Assembly: GCF_005281345.1 (NCBI RefSeq) | Contig: NZ_SZXJ01000095.1 | Location: 337,872-401,871, forward strand | DNA length: 64,000 nt | Source of the DNA: Citrobacter sp. wls619 | Lineage (GTDB): Bacteria > Pseudomonadota > Gammaproteobacteria > Enterobacterales > Enterobacteriaceae | Direction: 5' to 3' | Part shown: one piece after another, positions 28,186 through 39,808 of the stretch | Layout: each line of letters begins with the position of its first letter | Position numbering within the stretch: the first letter of the stretch is position 1 | The notes under the pieces: model-generated | Told to the model about the DNA's origin: nothing | Database searches by the model: none | What the model saw: only the letters and a program-made list of their open reading frames with translations | Program-made: the position numbers and the translations under genes

Positions 28186-29190
28186 ATGTCTGCGTTTTAT
28201 CAGAAGCACTTTTTGAAATTGCTCGATTTCACCTCTGCTGAACTCACGTCACTGCTCCAGCTCGCCGCGCAGCTGAAGGCAGATAAGAAAAACGGTACAG
28301 AGGTCGCTCAGCTCACCGGCAAAAATATTGCGCTCATCTTCGAAAAAGACTCAACCCGTACCCGTTGCTCTTTCGAAGTTGCCGCATACGATCAGGGCGC
28401 TCGCGTGACGTATCTCGGCCCAAGCGGTAGCCAGATAGGTCATAAAGAGTCGATCAAAGATACCGCCCGCGTGCTTGGCCGCATGTACGACGGTATTCAG
28501 TATCGGGGTCATGGTCAGGACGTTGTGGAAACGCTGGCAGAATTTGCCGGGGTGCCGGTATGGAACGGGTTAACCAACGAATTTCACCCCACCCAGTTGC
28601 TGGCGGATCTGTTAACTATGCAGGAACATCTGCCGGGTAAAGCATTTAATGAGATGACGCTGGTCTACACCGGCGATGCCCGTAACAATATGGGTAACTC
28701 TATGCTGGAAGCCGCCGCGTTAACCGGGCTGGATCTGCGCCTGGTTGCCCCACAAGCCTGCTGGCCAGAGGAAAGCCTGGTCGCGGAATGCAAAGCGCTG
28801 GCGCAGAAAAATGGCGGCAATATTACGTTGACCGAAGACGTTGCCACAGGTGTAAAAGGTGCAGATTTCATCTATACCGACGTCTGGGTGTCAATGGGCG
28901 AAGCAAAAGAGAAGTGGGCCGAGCGCATTGCGCTGCTGCGTAACTATCAGGTCAATAGCGCGATGATGGCGTTGACCGGCAATCCGCAGGCGAAGTTCCT
29001 GCACTGCCTGCCCGCGTTTCATGACGATCAAACCACGCTTGGCAAACAAATGGCGCAGGAATACGGTCTGCACGGCGGTATGGAAGTGACCGATGAGGTC
29101 TTTGAATCCCCCGCCAGCATCGTATTCTCTCAAGCGGAGAACCGGATGCACACCATCAAAGCGGTGATGGTGGCGACACTGGCGAAATGA
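28186..29190 (+). CDS. argI: ornithine carbamoyltransferase, anabolic
   Basis: 334 aa. Carbamoyl-phosphate site STRTRC, ornithine-loop motif [10 protein letters not shown], and [12 protein letters not shown] are intact. Makes citrulline from ornithine and carbamoyl phosphate. Tandem ARG boxes directly upstream and position beside rraB identify it as the biosynthetic argI. A paralogous OTC gene lies 3.4 kb downstream in the arginine deiminase cluster. Confidence 0.95.
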   Translation: MSAFYQKHFLKLLDFTSAELTSLLQLAAQLKADKKNGTEVAQLTGKNIALIFEKDSTRTRCSFEVAAYDQGARVTYLGPSGSQIGHKESIKDTARVLGRMYDGIQYRGHGQDVVETLAEFAGVPVWNGLTNEFHPTQLLADLLTMQEHLPGKAFNEMTLVYTGDARNNMGNSMLEAAALTGLDLRLVAPQACWPEESLVAECKALAQKNGGNITLTEDVATGVKGADFIYTDVWVSMGEAKEKWAERIALLRNYQVNSAMMALTGNPQAKFLHCLPAFHDDQTTLGKQMAQEYGLHGGMEVTDEVFESPASIVFSQAENRMHTIKAVMVATLAK

Positions 29191-29197
29191 GGGCATA

Positions 29198-29280
29198 TGC
29201 CGGATGGCGATGCTAAGCATCGTATCCGGCCTACAACCGTGCTCCCGTAGGCCGGGTAAGACGAAGCCGCACCCGGCAAG
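29198..29280. repeat. REP/BIME element
   Basis: TGCCGGATGGCGATGCTAAG ... TATCCGGCCTAC and a second GTAGGCCGGGTAAGACGAAG unit, between convergent argI and yjgK. Confidence 0.85.
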
Positions 29281-29285
29281 GACGC

Positions 29286-30411
<1,126 letters not shown>

Positions 30412-31632
30412 ATGGAAAAGCATTATGTCGGGTCTGAAATCGGTCAATTACGTAGCGTGATGCTACACCGCCCTAACCTCAGTTTAAAAAGGCTGACGCC
30501 ATCAAATTGTCAGGAACTGCTTTTTGATGATGTTCTTTCGGTAGAGCGTGCAGGAGAAGAGCATGACATATTCGCCAACACGTTGCGCGAACAGGGAATT
30601 GAGGTTCTGTTACTCACTGATTTATTGACACAAACCCTGGATATCCCCGATGCCAAAAGCTGGCTGCTGGACACACAAATCTCTGATTATCGCCTTGGCC
30701 CCGCTTTCGCCACGGATATTCGCGCCTGGCTTGCAGATATGCAGCATCGGGAACTTGCCCGGCATTTGAGCGGCGGGCTGACCTACGGAGAAATTCCTGC
30801 CTCAATCAAAAATATGGTAGTCGATACTCACGATATTAATGACTTCATTATGAAGCCATTACCCAACCACTTATTTACCCGAGACACTTCATGCTGGATA
30901 TATAACGGTGTATCCATTAATCCGATGGCAAAAACTGCGCGGCAACGAGAAACCAATAACCTGCGGGCGATCTACCGTTGGCACCCCCAATTTGCCGATG
31001 GTGAATTTATTAAATATTTCGGCGATGAAAATATTAATTACGACCACGCCACATTAGAAGGTGGAGATGTGCTGGTCATTGGTCGCGGCGCGGTTCTCAT
31101 CGGTATGTCGGAACGTACAACGCCGCAGGGAATCGAGTTCCTTGCCCAGTCGCTATTCAACCATCGCCAGGCAGAACGCGTCATCGCGGTCGAACTGCCT
31201 AAACATCGCTCCTGCATGCATCTCGATACCGTAATGACCCACATCGATATCGATACCTTCTCCGTCTACCCGGAAGTCGTGCGTCCTGATGTGCAGTGCT
31301 GGACCCTGACACCTGACGGGCGCGGCGGCCTGAAAAGGACGCCGGAAACTACGCTGCTCCATGCTCTCGAGAAAGCGCTTGGCCTCGACCACATTCGTCT
31401 GATCACCACCGGCGGCGATGCCTTCGAAGCTGAACGCGAACAGTGGAATGACGCCAACAACGTCCTGACGCTACGCCCCGGCGTAGTCGTGGGCTACGAG
31501 CGCAACATCTGGACCAACGAGAAATACGACAAAGCAGGCATCACCGTTTTACCCATTCCTGGCGACGAACTTGGACGCGGACGCGGCGGCGCACGCTGTA
31601 TGAGCTGCCCACTGGAACGCGACGGTATTTAA
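30412..31632 (+). CDS. arcA: arginine deiminase
   Basis: 406 aa from the second of two adjacent ATGs; AAGGA is 6 bp upstream of 30412 and only 3 bp from the first. Catalytic features of the guanidino-modifying family are present: [19 protein letters not shown] and the C-terminal nucleophile Cys in [10 protein letters not shown]. It hydrolyses arginine to citrulline and ammonia, the first step of the ATP-yielding ADI pathway, also used for acid resistance. First gene of arcA-arcC-OTC-carrier, as in Salmonella. Confidence 0.95.
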   Translation: MEKHYVGSEIGQLRSVMLHRPNLSLKRLTPSNCQELLFDDVLSVERAGEEHDIFANTLREQGIEVLLLTDLLTQTLDIPDAKSWLLDTQISDYRLGPAFATDIRAWLADMQHRELARHLSGGLTYGEIPASIKNMVVDTHDINDFIMKPLPNHLFTRDTSCWIYNGVSINPMAKTARQRETNNLRAIYRWHPQFADGEFIKYFGDENINYDHATLEGGDVLVIGRGAVLIGMSERTTPQGIEFLAQSLFNHRQAERVIAVELPKHRSCMHLDTVMTHIDIDTFSVYPEVVRPDVQCWTLTPDGRGGLKRTPETTLLHALEKALGLDHIRLITTGGDAFEAEREQWNDANNVLTLRPGVVVGYERNIWTNEKYDKAGITVLPIPGDELGRGRGGARCMSCPLERDGI

Positions 31633-31641
31633 GGAAAAGTC

Positions 31642-32574
31642 ATGGAAAACAAACCTACCCTGGTTGTAGCTCTGGGCGGCAATGCATTGCTTAAACGCGG
31701 CGAGCCGCTGGAAGCTGACATCCAACGCACGAATATTGAATTAGCGGCAAAGACTATCGCTCAGCTCACGCAGCAGTGGCGCGTGATCCTGGTACACGGC
31801 AATGGTCCCCAGGTTGGGCTTTTGGCGTTGCAAAACAGCGCGTATGCCAGCGTCACCCCCTATCCGCTCGACATTCTCGGCGCGGAAAGTCAGGGAATGA
31901 TTGGCTATATGCTGCAACAGGCGCTGAAAAACCAGCTTCCACAGCGTGAAATTAGTGTGCTGCTGACTCAGGTTGAAGTCGATGCTCACGATCCGGCTTT
32001 CAGCAATCCTACCAAATATATCGGGCCGATTTACGACGCCTCCCAGGCCAGCGCCTTGCAGGCGGAAAAAGGCTGGGTTTTCAAAGCTGATGGCAAAGCG
32101 TTCCGCCGCGTTGTGCCCTCTCCACAACCCAAACGTATCGTTGAAAGTGACGCTATTCGCACATTGATCGCCCGCGATCATTTGGTTATCTGCAACGGCG
32201 GCGGCGGTGTACCGGTGGTGGAAAAAGCCGATGGCTACCACGGTATTGAAGCGGTGATCGACAAAGATCTCTCCGCCGCCCTGCTCGCCAGCCAAATCCA
32301 CGCCGATGCGCTGCTGATCCTGACCGACGCCGACGCCGTGTACCTCGACTGGGGCAAACCTACCCAGCGCCCGCTGGCCCAGGTCACGCCGGAACTGCTC
32401 GGCGAAATGCAATTCGACGCCGGTTCAATGGGCCCCAAAGTCACCGCCTGCGCAGAATTTGTCTCTCGCTGTCACGCAATAGCAGGCATCGGCTCATTGG
32501 CTGACGGCCCGGCCATCCTCGCCGGCGACAAAGGCACGCTCATTCGGCTCGAAACCACCGACGCAAACGCGTAG
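31642..32574 (+). CDS. arcC: carbamate kinase
   Basis: 310 aa, amino-acid-kinase fold: VALGGNALL at the N-terminus, [19 protein letters not shown] and [12 protein letters not shown]. It makes ATP and carbamate from carbamoyl phosphate and ADP, the energy-conserving step of the ADI pathway. Starts 9 bp after arcA, with AAGGAAA 5 bp upstream. Confidence 0.95.
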   Translation: MENKPTLVVALGGNALLKRGEPLEADIQRTNIELAAKTIAQLTQQWRVILVHGNGPQVGLLALQNSAYASVTPYPLDILGAESQGMIGYMLQQALKNQLPQREISVLLTQVEVDAHDPAFSNPTKYIGPIYDASQASALQAEKGWVFKADGKAFRRVVPSPQPKRIVESDAIRTLIARDHLVICNGGGGVPVVEKADGYHGIEAVIDKDLSAALLASQIHADALLILTDADAVYLDWGKPTQRPLAQVTPELLGEMQFDAGSMGPKVTACAEFVSRCHAIAGIGSLADGPAILAGDKGTLIRLETTDANA

Positions 32575-32582
32575 GGCTTTTT

Positions 32583-32616
32583 TGCCGGATAGCGACGGCG
32601 CTTTATCCGGCCTACA
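32583..32616. repeat. single REP unit inside the arc operon
   Basis: TGCCGGATAGCGACGGCGCT / TTATCCGGCCTAC between arcC and the OTC gene; it may separate mRNA stability of the two. Confidence 0.8.
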
Positions 32617-32629
32617 CAAGGACATTTTC

Positions 32630-33634
32630 ATGACTGTTAACCTGAAAAATCGCAATTTTCTCAAACTGCTTGACTACGCCCCAACGGAAATCCAGTACCT
32701 GATCGATCTGGCTATCGAGTTAAAAACGGCCAAAAAAGCCGGGCGCGAAAGACAGACGCTGGTGGGTAAAAATATCGCGCTGATCTTCGAAAAAACCTCA
32801 ACCCGTACCCGCTGCGCCTTTGAAGTTGGCGCTTTCGATCAGGGCGCACAGGTAACCTACCTCGGTCCAAGCGGATCGCAGATCGGTCACAAAGAATCAA
32901 TGAAAGATACCGCCCGCGTGCTAGGCCGCATGTACGACGGCATTGAGTACCGCGGATACGGTCAGGAGATTGTGGAAGAGCTGGGGCAGTTCGCCGGGGT
33001 TCCGGTATGGAACGGGCTGACCAACGAATTTCACCCTACGCAGATCCTCGCGGATCTGATGACCATGCTGGAACACGCGCCGGGTAAAACCTTGCCGGAG
33101 CTGAGCTTCGCTTATCTCGGCGACGCCCGCAATAACATGGGCAACTCGCTGATGGTAGGCGCAGCGAAAATGGGGATGGATATCCGTCTGGTCGCACCTA
33201 AATCCTTCTGGCCGGACGAGGCGCTGGTTGCCGAATGCCGTGAAATCGCCAGCGTGACTGGCGCACGTATTACGCTCACAGAGGATGTCGAGGAAGGCGT
33301 TTACGACGTCGATTTCCTCTACACCGATGTCTGGGTCTCGATGGGCGAACCCAAAGAAGCCTGGGCAGAACGCGTAAGTCTGATGACCCCCTATCAGATT
33401 AACCAGCGGGTCATCAACGCAACCGGTAACCCCAATGTGAAATTTATGCACTGTCTGCCCGCCTTCCATAACGAGCACACAAAAGTTGGACGTGAAATTG
33501 AAGTGGCCTACGGCCTGAAAGGGCTTGAAGTCACGGAAGAGGTTTTTGAGTCAGCACATTCCATCGTCTTCGACGAAGCTGAGAACCGGATGCATACCAT
33601 TAAAGCGGTAATGGTAGCGACCCTCGGCGACTAA
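32630..33634 (+). CDS. ornithine carbamoyltransferase, catabolic partner of the ADI cluster
   Basis: 334 aa from [18 protein letters not shown]; the open frame starts earlier in the REP unit. Same motifs as argI ([28 protein letters not shown]). In the ADI pathway it runs in the direction citrulline plus phosphate to ornithine plus carbamoyl phosphate for ArcC. Whether it has the cooperative kinetics of true catabolic OTCs cannot be read from sequence. It is closely related to argI and of identical length, suggesting it arose from a similar OTC gene. Confidence 0.93.
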   Translation: MTVNLKNRNFLKLLDYAPTEIQYLIDLAIELKTAKKAGRERQTLVGKNIALIFEKTSTRTRCAFEVGAFDQGAQVTYLGPSGSQIGHKESMKDTARVLGRMYDGIEYRGYGQEIVEELGQFAGVPVWNGLTNEFHPTQILADLMTMLEHAPGKTLPELSFAYLGDARNNMGNSLMVGAAKMGMDIRLVAPKSFWPDEALVAECREIASVTGARITLTEDVEEGVYDVDFLYTDVWVSMGEPKEAWAERVSLMTPYQINQRVINATGNPNVKFMHCLPAFHNEHTKVGREIEVAYGLKGLEVTEEVFESAHSIVFDEAENRMHTIKAVMVATLGD

Positions 33635-33689
33635 CCCCAGCGGGCATATGTCGCCAGACGGCATATGCTCAAGCTATCCGGAGAACATC

Positions 33690-35093
33690 ATGGGCAAATT
33701 CAAATTTCCCAGCGCATATACCATCCTGTTTATTCTCATTGCACTCGTCGCGGTTATGACCTGGATAGTCCCGGCAGGGAAATACCAGATGGCGATGAAT
33801 GCCACTCTGGGCAAAGAAGTGCCGGTTGCCGGTACTTATGCCCCGACAGAGGCACATCCGCAAGGTTTTACCGCTGTACTGCTGGCGCCAATTGACGGTC
33901 TTTACAACCACGAAACCTATACCGCAGGCGCCATTGATGTGGCGTTGTTTGTCCTGATTATTGGTGGGTTTCTCGGCGTGGTAAACAAAACAGGCGCCAT
34001 CGATGCAGGTATCGAGCGCGTGACGGTCAGGCTGAACGGTAAAGAGGAGTGGATGATCCCCATTCTGATGGGACTGTTCGCCGCTGGAGGTACGATTTAC
34101 GGGATGGCAGAGGAGTCACTCCCTTTCTACACATTGCTGGTTCCGGTAATGATGGCCGCACGCTTTGATCCGTTGGTTGCCGCCGCTACCGTTCTGCTCG
34201 GCGCGGGCATTGGCACACTCGGCTCGACAATCAACCCTTTCGCAACGGTTATCGCGGCTAACGCCGCCGGGATCCCCTTCACCCAGGGCATGCTGATGCG
34301 CATTCTGCTGCTGGTCGTCGGCTATGTTATCTGCGTGGTGTGGGTCATGCGCTATGCACGGAAAGTTCGCAGCCATCCTGAACTTTCCATCGTGGCAGAT
34401 AAAATGGAGGAAAACCGCGTCCATTTTCTCGGTAGTCGCGCCAATGCCAATCTTGAATTCACAGCAACGCGTAAATGGATCCTGCTGATTTTCGCCGCTG
34501 CCTTTGCGGTGATGATCTATGGGGTGGCGGTGCTCGGTTGGTGGATGGCAGAAATTTCTGGGGTTTTTCTGGCATCTGCGATTATCGTCGGCGTTATCGC
34601 CCGCATGAGTGAGGAGGAATTTACTGGCACATTCATTGACGGGGCACGTGACCTGCTTGGCGTCGCGCTAATTATCGGTATTGCACGCGGCATCGTGGTG
34701 GTGATGGATAACGGCATGATCACCCATACTATTCTGCACAGCGCGGAAAATGTCGTCTCCGGACTTTCCACCACTATTTTCATCAATGTGACCTACTGGC
34801 TGGAAGTTTTGCTCTCTTTCCTGGTCCCTTCCTCTTCGGGCCTGGCGGTCCTCACCATGCCCATTATGGCCCCGCTGGCCGACTTCGCGCATGTCCCCAG
34901 GGATCTGGTCGTCACCGCGTATCAATCCGCTTCCGGCATTGTGAATCTGATTACGCCCACCTCAGCAGTTGTGATGGGCGGGTTGGCCATCGCCCGCGTT
35001 CCTTACGTGCGATACCTGAAATGGGTCGCACCGCTCCTGCTCATTTTGACGTTACTGAACATGGCCGTCCTGAGTATCGGCGCGATGCTGTAG
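33690..35093 (+). CDS. YfcC-family carrier, probable arginine/ornithine antiporter
   Basis: 467 aa from MGKFKFPSAYTILFILIALV, a polytopic membrane protein with about 12 segments and the family motif GMAEESLPFYTLLVPVM; later signatures are ESASGIVNLITPTSAVV-like (YQSASGIVNLITPTSAVVMG). Members of this C4-dicarboxylate-anaerobic-carrier-like family replace ArcD in ADI clusters. Its place as the last gene before a terminator supports arginine uptake coupled to ornithine export (inference). Confidence 0.85.
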   Translation: MGKFKFPSAYTILFILIALVAVMTWIVPAGKYQMAMNATLGKEVPVAGTYAPTEAHPQGFTAVLLAPIDGLYNHETYTAGAIDVALFVLIIGGFLGVVNKTGAIDAGIERVTVRLNGKEEWMIPILMGLFAAGGTIYGMAEESLPFYTLLVPVMMAARFDPLVAAATVLLGAGIGTLGSTINPFATVIAANAAGIPFTQGMLMRILLLVVGYVICVVWVMRYARKVRSHPELSIVADKMEENRVHFLGSRANANLEFTATRKWILLIFAAAFAVMIYGVAVLGWWMAEISGVFLASAIIVGVIARMSEEEFTGTFIDGARDLLGVALIIGIARGIVVVMDNGMITHTILHSAENVVSGLSTTIFINVTYWLEVLLSFLVPSSSGLAVLTMPIMAPLADFAHVPRDLVVTAYQSASGIVNLITPTSAVVMGGLAIARVPYVRYLKWVAPLLLILTLLNMAVLSIGAML

Positions 35094-35100
35094 CCCTTTT

Positions 35101-35127
35101 AGCCGTCGGATCCCGACGGCTTTTTTT
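35101..35127 (+). terminator. intrinsic terminator of the arc operon
   Basis: AGCCGTCGG-ATC-CCGACGGCT (35101-35121) followed by a run of T, 7 bp after the carrier stop codon. Confidence 0.92.
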
Positions 35128-35238
35128 GAGCGCGCTCTCGTTTTTCTGCACAACCGCCCATTTGAGCCGTTATTGATACTGCAAATGTGGTGAATTTCGC
35201 CATCACATTGATACAAATGATAAATTTAGGGTGTATTT

Positions 35239-35718
35239 ATGAAGGAACTCGATGATTACTCGACCAAAGAGCAGAAACAACTGGCGATTTGTCAGCGCCT
35301 GATTACTGAAAAAAGCTACCTTTCCCAGGAAGCGCTTCGCCGCGATCTACAACACCATGGTTTTACCGGAATTAGCCAGTCCACGGTATCCCGTCTGCTG
35401 AAACTGCTCGGGGCGATAAAAATAAGAAATACAAAAGGGCAAAAAATTTATTCTGTAAATCCGCAATCACGACCCGCTCCTGATGCTGCCCGATCAATTG
35501 CTGAAATGGTGGTCAGCGTGGAACACAATAGCGAGTTTATCCTCATTCACACGGCAGCAGGTTATGGCCGTGCCGTTGCCAGAATCCTCGATTACCACGC
35601 GTTACCCGAGATTCTGGGTGTCATCGCTGGCAGCAGTATTGTCTGGGTTGCGCCGCGCGTCGTGCAGCGAACGGGGCTGGTGCACAAGCAGATTAACTAT
35701 CTATTTAAAATGAATTAA
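35239..35718 (+). CDS. ArgR-like regulator with altered arginine-binding residues (159 aa)
   Basis: The N-terminal winged-helix domain (residues 10-72) has the ArgR pattern ISQSTVSRLLKLLGAI. The C-terminal oligomerisation domain includes IHTAAGYGRAVARILD and ILGVIAGSSIVWV. In E. coli ArgR the latter motif is GTIAGDDT, whose two Asp residues contact L-arginine; here both are Ser (132-133). It sits directly after the arc operon, so it likely regulates the deiminase genes, perhaps without sensing arginine the usual way. Its own 5' region has a degenerate dyad (GTGGTGAATTTCGCCATCAC), a possible autoregulatory site. Confidence 0.88.
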   Translation: MKELDDYSTKEQKQLAICQRLITEKSYLSQEALRRDLQHHGFTGISQSTVSRLLKLLGAIKIRNTKGQKIYSVNPQSRPAPDAARSIAEMVVSVEHNSEFILIHTAAGYGRAVARILDYHALPEILGVIAGSSIVWVAPRVVQRTGLVHKQINYLFKMN

Positions 35719-35763
35719 AATTCATAAGAACCGTTTGCGGTGAATAAATTGTGCATTTTCCGC

Positions 35764-35791
35764 TTGATCCCATAACGGAGCTGAGTATAAT
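35764..35791 (+). promoter_or_regulatory. pyrLBI promoter
   Basis: -35 TTGATC (35764-35769), 16-bp spacer, perfect -10 TATAAT (35786-35791). It overlaps the end region after the ArgR-like gene. Confidence 0.8.
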
Positions 35792-35816
35792 CGCGGACAA
35801 TTTGCCGGGAGGATGT

Positions 35817-35918
35817 ATGGTTCAGTGTGTACGACATTTTGTCTTACCGCGTCTGAAAAAGGACGCTGGCCTGCCGTTTTTCTTTCCGTTGATCATCCAT
35901 TCCGAGCCCCTCAATTGA
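35817..35918 (+). CDS. pyrL: pyrBI operon leader peptide
   Basis: 33-aa peptide MVQCVRHFVLPRLKKD... with a GCCGTTTTTCTTTCC U-rich pause region in its coding sequence. GGGAGG lies 4 bp upstream of the ATG. The stop lies inside the attenuator stem, so a ribosome following RNA polymerase closely blocks hairpin formation when UTP is low. The E. coli peptide is about 44 aa, so this one is shorter at the C-terminus. Confidence 0.92.
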   Translation: MVQCVRHFVLPRLKKDAGLPFFFPLIIHSEPLN

Positions 35919-35932
35919 GGGGCTTTTTTTTT
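35905..35932 (+). terminator. pyrBI attenuator
   Basis: AGCCCCTCAATTGAGGGGCT (35905-35924) is a perfect palindrome followed by eight or more T. It lies 23 bp before pyrB. Confidence 0.95.
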
Positions 35933-35954
35933 GCCCAGGCGTCAGGAGATAAAC

Positions 35955-36890
35955 ATGGCTAACCCGCTCTATCAAAAACACATCATTTCCATAAACGACC
36001 TCAGCCGCGACGACCTCAATCTGGTCCTCGCGACGGCGGCGAAATTAAAAGCTAACCCGCAGCCGGAGCTGTTAAAGCATAAGGTGATTGCCAGCTGCTT
36101 CTTTGAGGCGTCAACCCGCACCCGTTTATCCTTTGAAACCTCGATGCACCGCCTGGGCGCCAGCGTGGTGGGGTTTTCTGACAGCAGCAACACGTCGCTG
36201 GGCAAAAAAGGCGAAACCCTGGCCGATACCATTTCCGTCATCAGCACCTATGTCGACGCCATTGTCATGCGCCATCCGCAGGAAGGCGCCGCGCGTCTGG
36301 CAACGGAGTTCTCCGGTAACGTGCCGGTGCTGAACGCCGGCGACGGCTCCAATCAGCATCCAACTCAAACGCTGCTGGATCTGTTTACCATTCAGGAAAC
36401 CCAGGGCCGCCTGGACAATCTGCACATCGCCATGGTGGGTGATCTGAAATATGGCCGTACCGTCCACTCCCTGACCCAGGCGCTGGCGAAGTTCGAAGGT
36501 AACCGCTTCTACTTCATCGCCCCGGACGCGCTGGCCATGCCGCAATACATTCTGGATATGCTGAACGAAAAAGGTATCGCCTGGAGCCTGCACGGCACTA
36601 TCGAAGAGGTGATGGCAGAGGTTGATATTCTCTACATGACCCGCGTACAAAAAGAGCGTCTGGACCCGTCCGAATACGCCAACGTGAAAGCACAGTTCGT
36701 CCTGCGCGCCAGCGACCTGAACGGCGCCAGAGCGAACATGAAGGTGCTGCATCCGCTGCCGCGTATTGATGAGATCACCACCGACGTCGATAAGACGCCG
36801 CACGCCTGGTATTTCCAGCAGGCTGGCAACGGCATCTTCGCCCGCCAGGCGTTACTGGCACTGGTACTGAATAGCGAACTGGCACTGTAA
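35955..36890 (+). CDS. pyrB: aspartate carbamoyltransferase, catalytic subunit
   Basis: 311 aa from [12 protein letters not shown], the E. coli length. Motifs [14 protein letters not shown] (carbamoyl phosphate), HPTQTLLDL and [10 protein letters not shown] are intact. First committed step of pyrimidine synthesis; forms the c6r6 holoenzyme with PyrI, whose gene begins 13 bp later. AGGAGATAAAC precedes the start. Confidence 0.98.
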   Translation: MANPLYQKHIISINDLSRDDLNLVLATAAKLKANPQPELLKHKVIASCFFEASTRTRLSFETSMHRLGASVVGFSDSSNTSLGKKGETLADTISVISTYVDAIVMRHPQEGAARLATEFSGNVPVLNAGDGSNQHPTQTLLDLFTIQETQGRLDNLHIAMVGDLKYGRTVHSLTQALAKFEGNRFYFIAPDALAMPQYILDMLNEKGIAWSLHGTIEEVMAEVDILYMTRVQKERLDPSEYANVKAQFVLRASDLNGARANMKVLHPLPRIDEITTDVDKTPHAWYFQQAGNGIFARQALLALVLNSELAL

Positions 36891-36903
36891 GGGAGAAAAA
36901 GAG

Positions 36904-37365
36904 ATGACACACGATAACAAACTGCAGGTTGAAGCCATCAAACGTGGCACCGTGATTGACCATATTCCCGCACAGGTTGGTTTTAAACTGCTGACGCTGT
37001 TCAAACTGACGGAAACCGACCAACGCATCACCATTGGCCTGAACCTGCCGTCAGGCGAAATGGGCCGTAAGGACCTGATTAAAATTGAAAACACCTTCCT
37101 GACCGACGAGCAGGTAAACCAGCTCTCCCTGTATGCCCCGCAGGCAACGGTGAACCGCATTGACGATTATGACGTGGTGGGTAAATCACGCCCGAGCCTG
37201 CCGGAGCGTATCGACAACGTGCTGGTTTGCCCGAACAGCAACTGCATCAGCCATGCTGAACCAGTATCGTCCAGTTTTGCAGTGAAAAAGCGCGCTGATG
37301 ACATCGCACTCAAATGCAAATACTGTGAAAAAGAGTTTTCGCATTATGTGGTGCTGGCCAACTAA
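36904..37365 (+). CDS. pyrI: aspartate carbamoyltransferase, regulatory subunit
   Basis: 153 aa with the nucleotide-binding N-terminal domain and the C-terminal zinc site of four Cys (CPNSNC ... CKYCEKEF). Binds CTP/UTP and ATP and transmits inhibition or activation to PyrB. Confidence 0.98.
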   Translation: MTHDNKLQVEAIKRGTVIDHIPAQVGFKLLTLFKLTETDQRITIGLNLPSGEMGRKDLIKIENTFLTDEQVNQLSLYAPQATVNRIDDYDVVGKSRPSLPERIDNVLVCPNSNCISHAEPVSSSFAVKKRADDIALKCKYCEKEFSHYVVLAN

Positions 37366-37441
37366 TTGGGGTTGGTTATGAGATCCCGGCTCCCTATAAT
37401 GGCCGGGAACATTCTATTACCGCTGTAATTCAGGAGAAATC

Positions 37442-37828
37442 ATGAGCAAGACTATCGCGACGGAAAATGCACCAGCAGCAATCGGCCCATACGTTCAGGG
37501 CGTTGACCTGGGTAGCATGGTAATCACTTCCGGTCAGATTCCGGTCGATCCGAAAACCGGTGCCGTAGCGGAAGACGTGTCCGCTCAGGCGCGTCAGTCG
37601 CTGGAAAACGTAAAAGCTATCGTTGAAGCAGCAGGCCTGAAAGTGGGCGATATCGTAAAAACGACCGTTTTCGTTAAAGACCTGAACGATTTCGCAACCG
37701 TCAACGCCACCTACGAAGCGTTCTTCACTGAGCACAACGCGACTTTCCCGGCGCGTTCTTGCGTGGAAGTTGCTCGTCTGCCGAAAGACGTGAAAATCGA
37801 GATTGAAGCGATCGCCGTTCGTCGCTAA
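37442..37828 (+). CDS. ridA: 2-iminobutanoate/2-iminopropanoate deaminase
   Basis: 128 aa YjgF/RidA family: GPYVQGVDLGSMVITSGQIP at the N-terminus and the signature ARSCVEVARLPKDVKIEIEA with the active-site Arg. It removes reactive enamine/imine intermediates from threonine dehydratase reactions. AGGAGAAATC lies before the start, and its own 76-bp promoter gap separates it from pyrI. Confidence 0.97.
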   Translation: MSKTIATENAPAAIGPYVQGVDLGSMVITSGQIPVDPKTGAVAEDVSAQARQSLENVKAIVEAAGLKVGDIVKTTVFVKDLNDFATVNATYEAFFTEHNATFPARSCVEVARLPKDVKIEIEAIAVRR

Positions 37829-37837
37829 GTTTCCTTG

Positions 37838-37917
37838 TGCCAGATGGCGGTTTCGCCTTATCCGGCCGACGGAAGCGTAATTTGCAGGCCCGGTAAGCGC
37901 GAGCGCCACCGGGCATT
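37838..37917. repeat. REP/BIME element
   Basis: TGCCAGATGGCGGTTTCGCC / TTATCCGGCCGACGG and a second CCCGGTAAGCGCGAGCGCCA unit between convergent ridA and dctM. Confidence 0.8.
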
Positions 37918-37919
37918 TA

Positions 37920-39206
37920 TCACAGCACACCAAACAGTTTCGGCAGGAACAGCGAAATCGCCGGAATGTACGTTACCAACATCAGCACCAGGAACAGGAC
38001 GAGGTAGAACGGCAGCATCGCCTTCACCACTTGTTCAATCTTCTGCTTACTCACCGCACTGGCAACAAACAGCACCGACCCTACCGGCGGCGTAATCAAC
38101 CCGATCCCCAGGTTCACCAGCATGATCATGCCGAAATGAACCGGATCAATACCGAGCGCGTTGGTCACCGGCAGCAGAACCGGCGTCAAAATCAGGATCA
38201 GCGGCGCCATATCCATCAGCGTACCAATCAGCAGCAGCATGATGTTAATGCACATCAGGATGACGTATTTGTTATCCGAGATACTGGTGAACGCGTCGGT
38301 GATGCGCATCGGCAACTGCATGTAGGTCATGACAGCGCCAAACGCGGCAGCAAAACCAATCAGGATCATCACGATAGTGACGGTTTTCACCGTGCGGAAC
38401 ATCAGCTTCGGCAGCTCAGACCATTTATAGTCGCGATAGATAAACATGGTGACGAAGAAGGCCCACAGGCAGGCAATCGCCGCAGACTCAGTCGCGGTAA
38501 AGATGCCCGACAGGATCCCCCCCATGATGATCACCACCGTCATCAATCCCCACAGCGTATCGACGAAAATCTTCAGCGCCTGGCGAAACGGCACGCGTTC
38601 CCCTTTTGGATAACCGCGCTTGTGCGCAAACGCCACGCACATCACCATCAGGCTGAAGCTTAACAGCAGACCCGGCAGGATCCCGGCGATAAACAGCGCG
38701 GCAATAGATACCGTACCGCCGGTTGCCAGCGAATAAATGACCGAGTTATGGCTGGGCGGCGTAAGGATTGCCTGTACCGAGCCGCTGGCGGTCACCGCCG
38801 CGGCAAAGTCGCGAGGGTAACCTTTTTTATCCATCTCCGGGATCATCACCGAACCGATGGATGCGGTATCGGCCACGGACGATCCGGAAATGGCGCCAAA
38901 AAAGGTCGACGCCACAATGTTGACCAGCGACAGCCCGCCGCGAATAAAGCCAACGAAAATATAGGCAAAGTTCACCAGTCGCCGCGCAATTCCGCCTTCG
39001 GCCATGATCGCGCCAGCCAGAATAAAGAAGGGGATCGCCAGCAGGGAGAACTTGTTCACGCCGCTGGTCAGTTGGATCATCACCGCTTCCAGTGGGATAT
39101 CAATGTACCAGGCACCAATGATGGCGCTAATCCCTACCGCGTACGCTACCGGTACCCCAATCGCCAGCATAATGCCAAGCGTAAAGACGAGAATAAATGC
39201 ATCCAT
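37920..39206 (-). CDS. dctM: TRAP transporter large permease (DctM)
   Basis: 428 aa with about 12 hydrophobic segments, N-terminal MDAFILVFTLGIMLAIGVPV and the family block LAIPFFILAGAIMAEGGIARRL; it is the ion-coupled translocation subunit of a tripartite ATP-independent transporter. Last of three genes dctP-dctQ-dctM. Substrate unassigned. Confidence 0.92.
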   Translation of the reverse strand: MDAFILVFTLGIMLAIGVPVAYAVGISAIIGAWYIDIPLEAVMIQLTSGVNKFSLLAIPFFILAGAIMAEGGIARRLVNFAYIFVGFIRGGLSLVNIVASTFFGAISGSSVADTASIGSVMIPEMDKKGYPRDFAAAVTASGSVQAILTPPSHNSVIYSLATGGTVSIAALFIAGILPGLLLSFSLMVMCVAFAHKRGYPKGERVPFRQALKIFVDTLWGLMTVVIIMGGILSGIFTATESAAIACLWAFFVTMFIYRDYKWSELPKLMFRTVKTVTIVMILIGFAAAFGAVMTYMQLPMRITDAFTSISDNKYVILMCINIMLLLIGTLMDMAPLILILTPVLLPVTNALGIDPVHFGMIMLVNLGIGLITPPVGSVLFVASAVSKQKIEQVVKAMLPFYLVLFLVLMLVTYIPAISLFLPKLFGVL

Positions 39207-39236
39207 CTGCTTTCCTTAATGAAATGGGGGCGGTAA

Positions 39237-39746
39237 TTAGCTGGTCGATCCCAGCATGACAACGGGACGCTGGTACTGCGGACCACGGAAAATCTTTTCT
39301 GCGATAAACAGCAGCGTGATAGCAGAGCCAATTGGCAGCGGAAGATAGTTTTGCCCGGCGCTTAAAAGCGGGAATTCCGCAACGGGTTGATCCCACAGCT
39401 CAAGACACAGATTGGTTCCGTACCAAAGGATAAACAGGCTTATCGCCGCCAGCATGATATCCGCGGCAATAAAGCAATAACGACGGGCGCTTTCGCCCAG
39501 ACGGTCAGTGACCATACTCACTGCGATATGTGAGCCTGCGCGATAACTTACCGCAGCACCAATAAAGGTGAATGTCACCATGCAGAGAATAGCAACGGGT
39601 TCTGGCCATGACAGGGCATTGTTCAGGACATAACGTGCGAATATCCCAATCGGTATAATGGCAACCATCACCAATAATGCCACACCGGCAATCCACATTG
39701 AGACCCGATAAAGAAAATCCATTACCGATGAATAGCATTCACCCAT
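39237..39746 (-). CDS. dctQ: TRAP transporter small permease (DctQ)
   Basis: 169 aa when started at ATG 39746, which lies 6 bp after GAGGTG; two upstream in-frame ATGs (39755, 39752) are too close to that site. Four hydrophobic segments and the family motif ARYVLNNALSWPEP. It partners DctM in the membrane. 30 bp separate it from dctM. Confidence 0.9.
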   Translation of the reverse strand: MGECYSSVMDFLYRVSMWIAGVALLVMVAIIPIGIFARYVLNNALSWPEPVAILCMVTFTFIGAAVSYRAGSHIAVSMVTDRLGESARRYCFIAADIMLAAISLFILWYGTNLCLELWDQPVAEFPLLSAGQNYLPLPIGSAITLLFIAEKIFRGPQYQRPVVMLGSTS

Positions 39747-39808
39747 AATCATCACCTCGAATTAATCAAATGATTCAGGCGGAGGGTTGATATCCTCCAC
39801 CTGATGAA

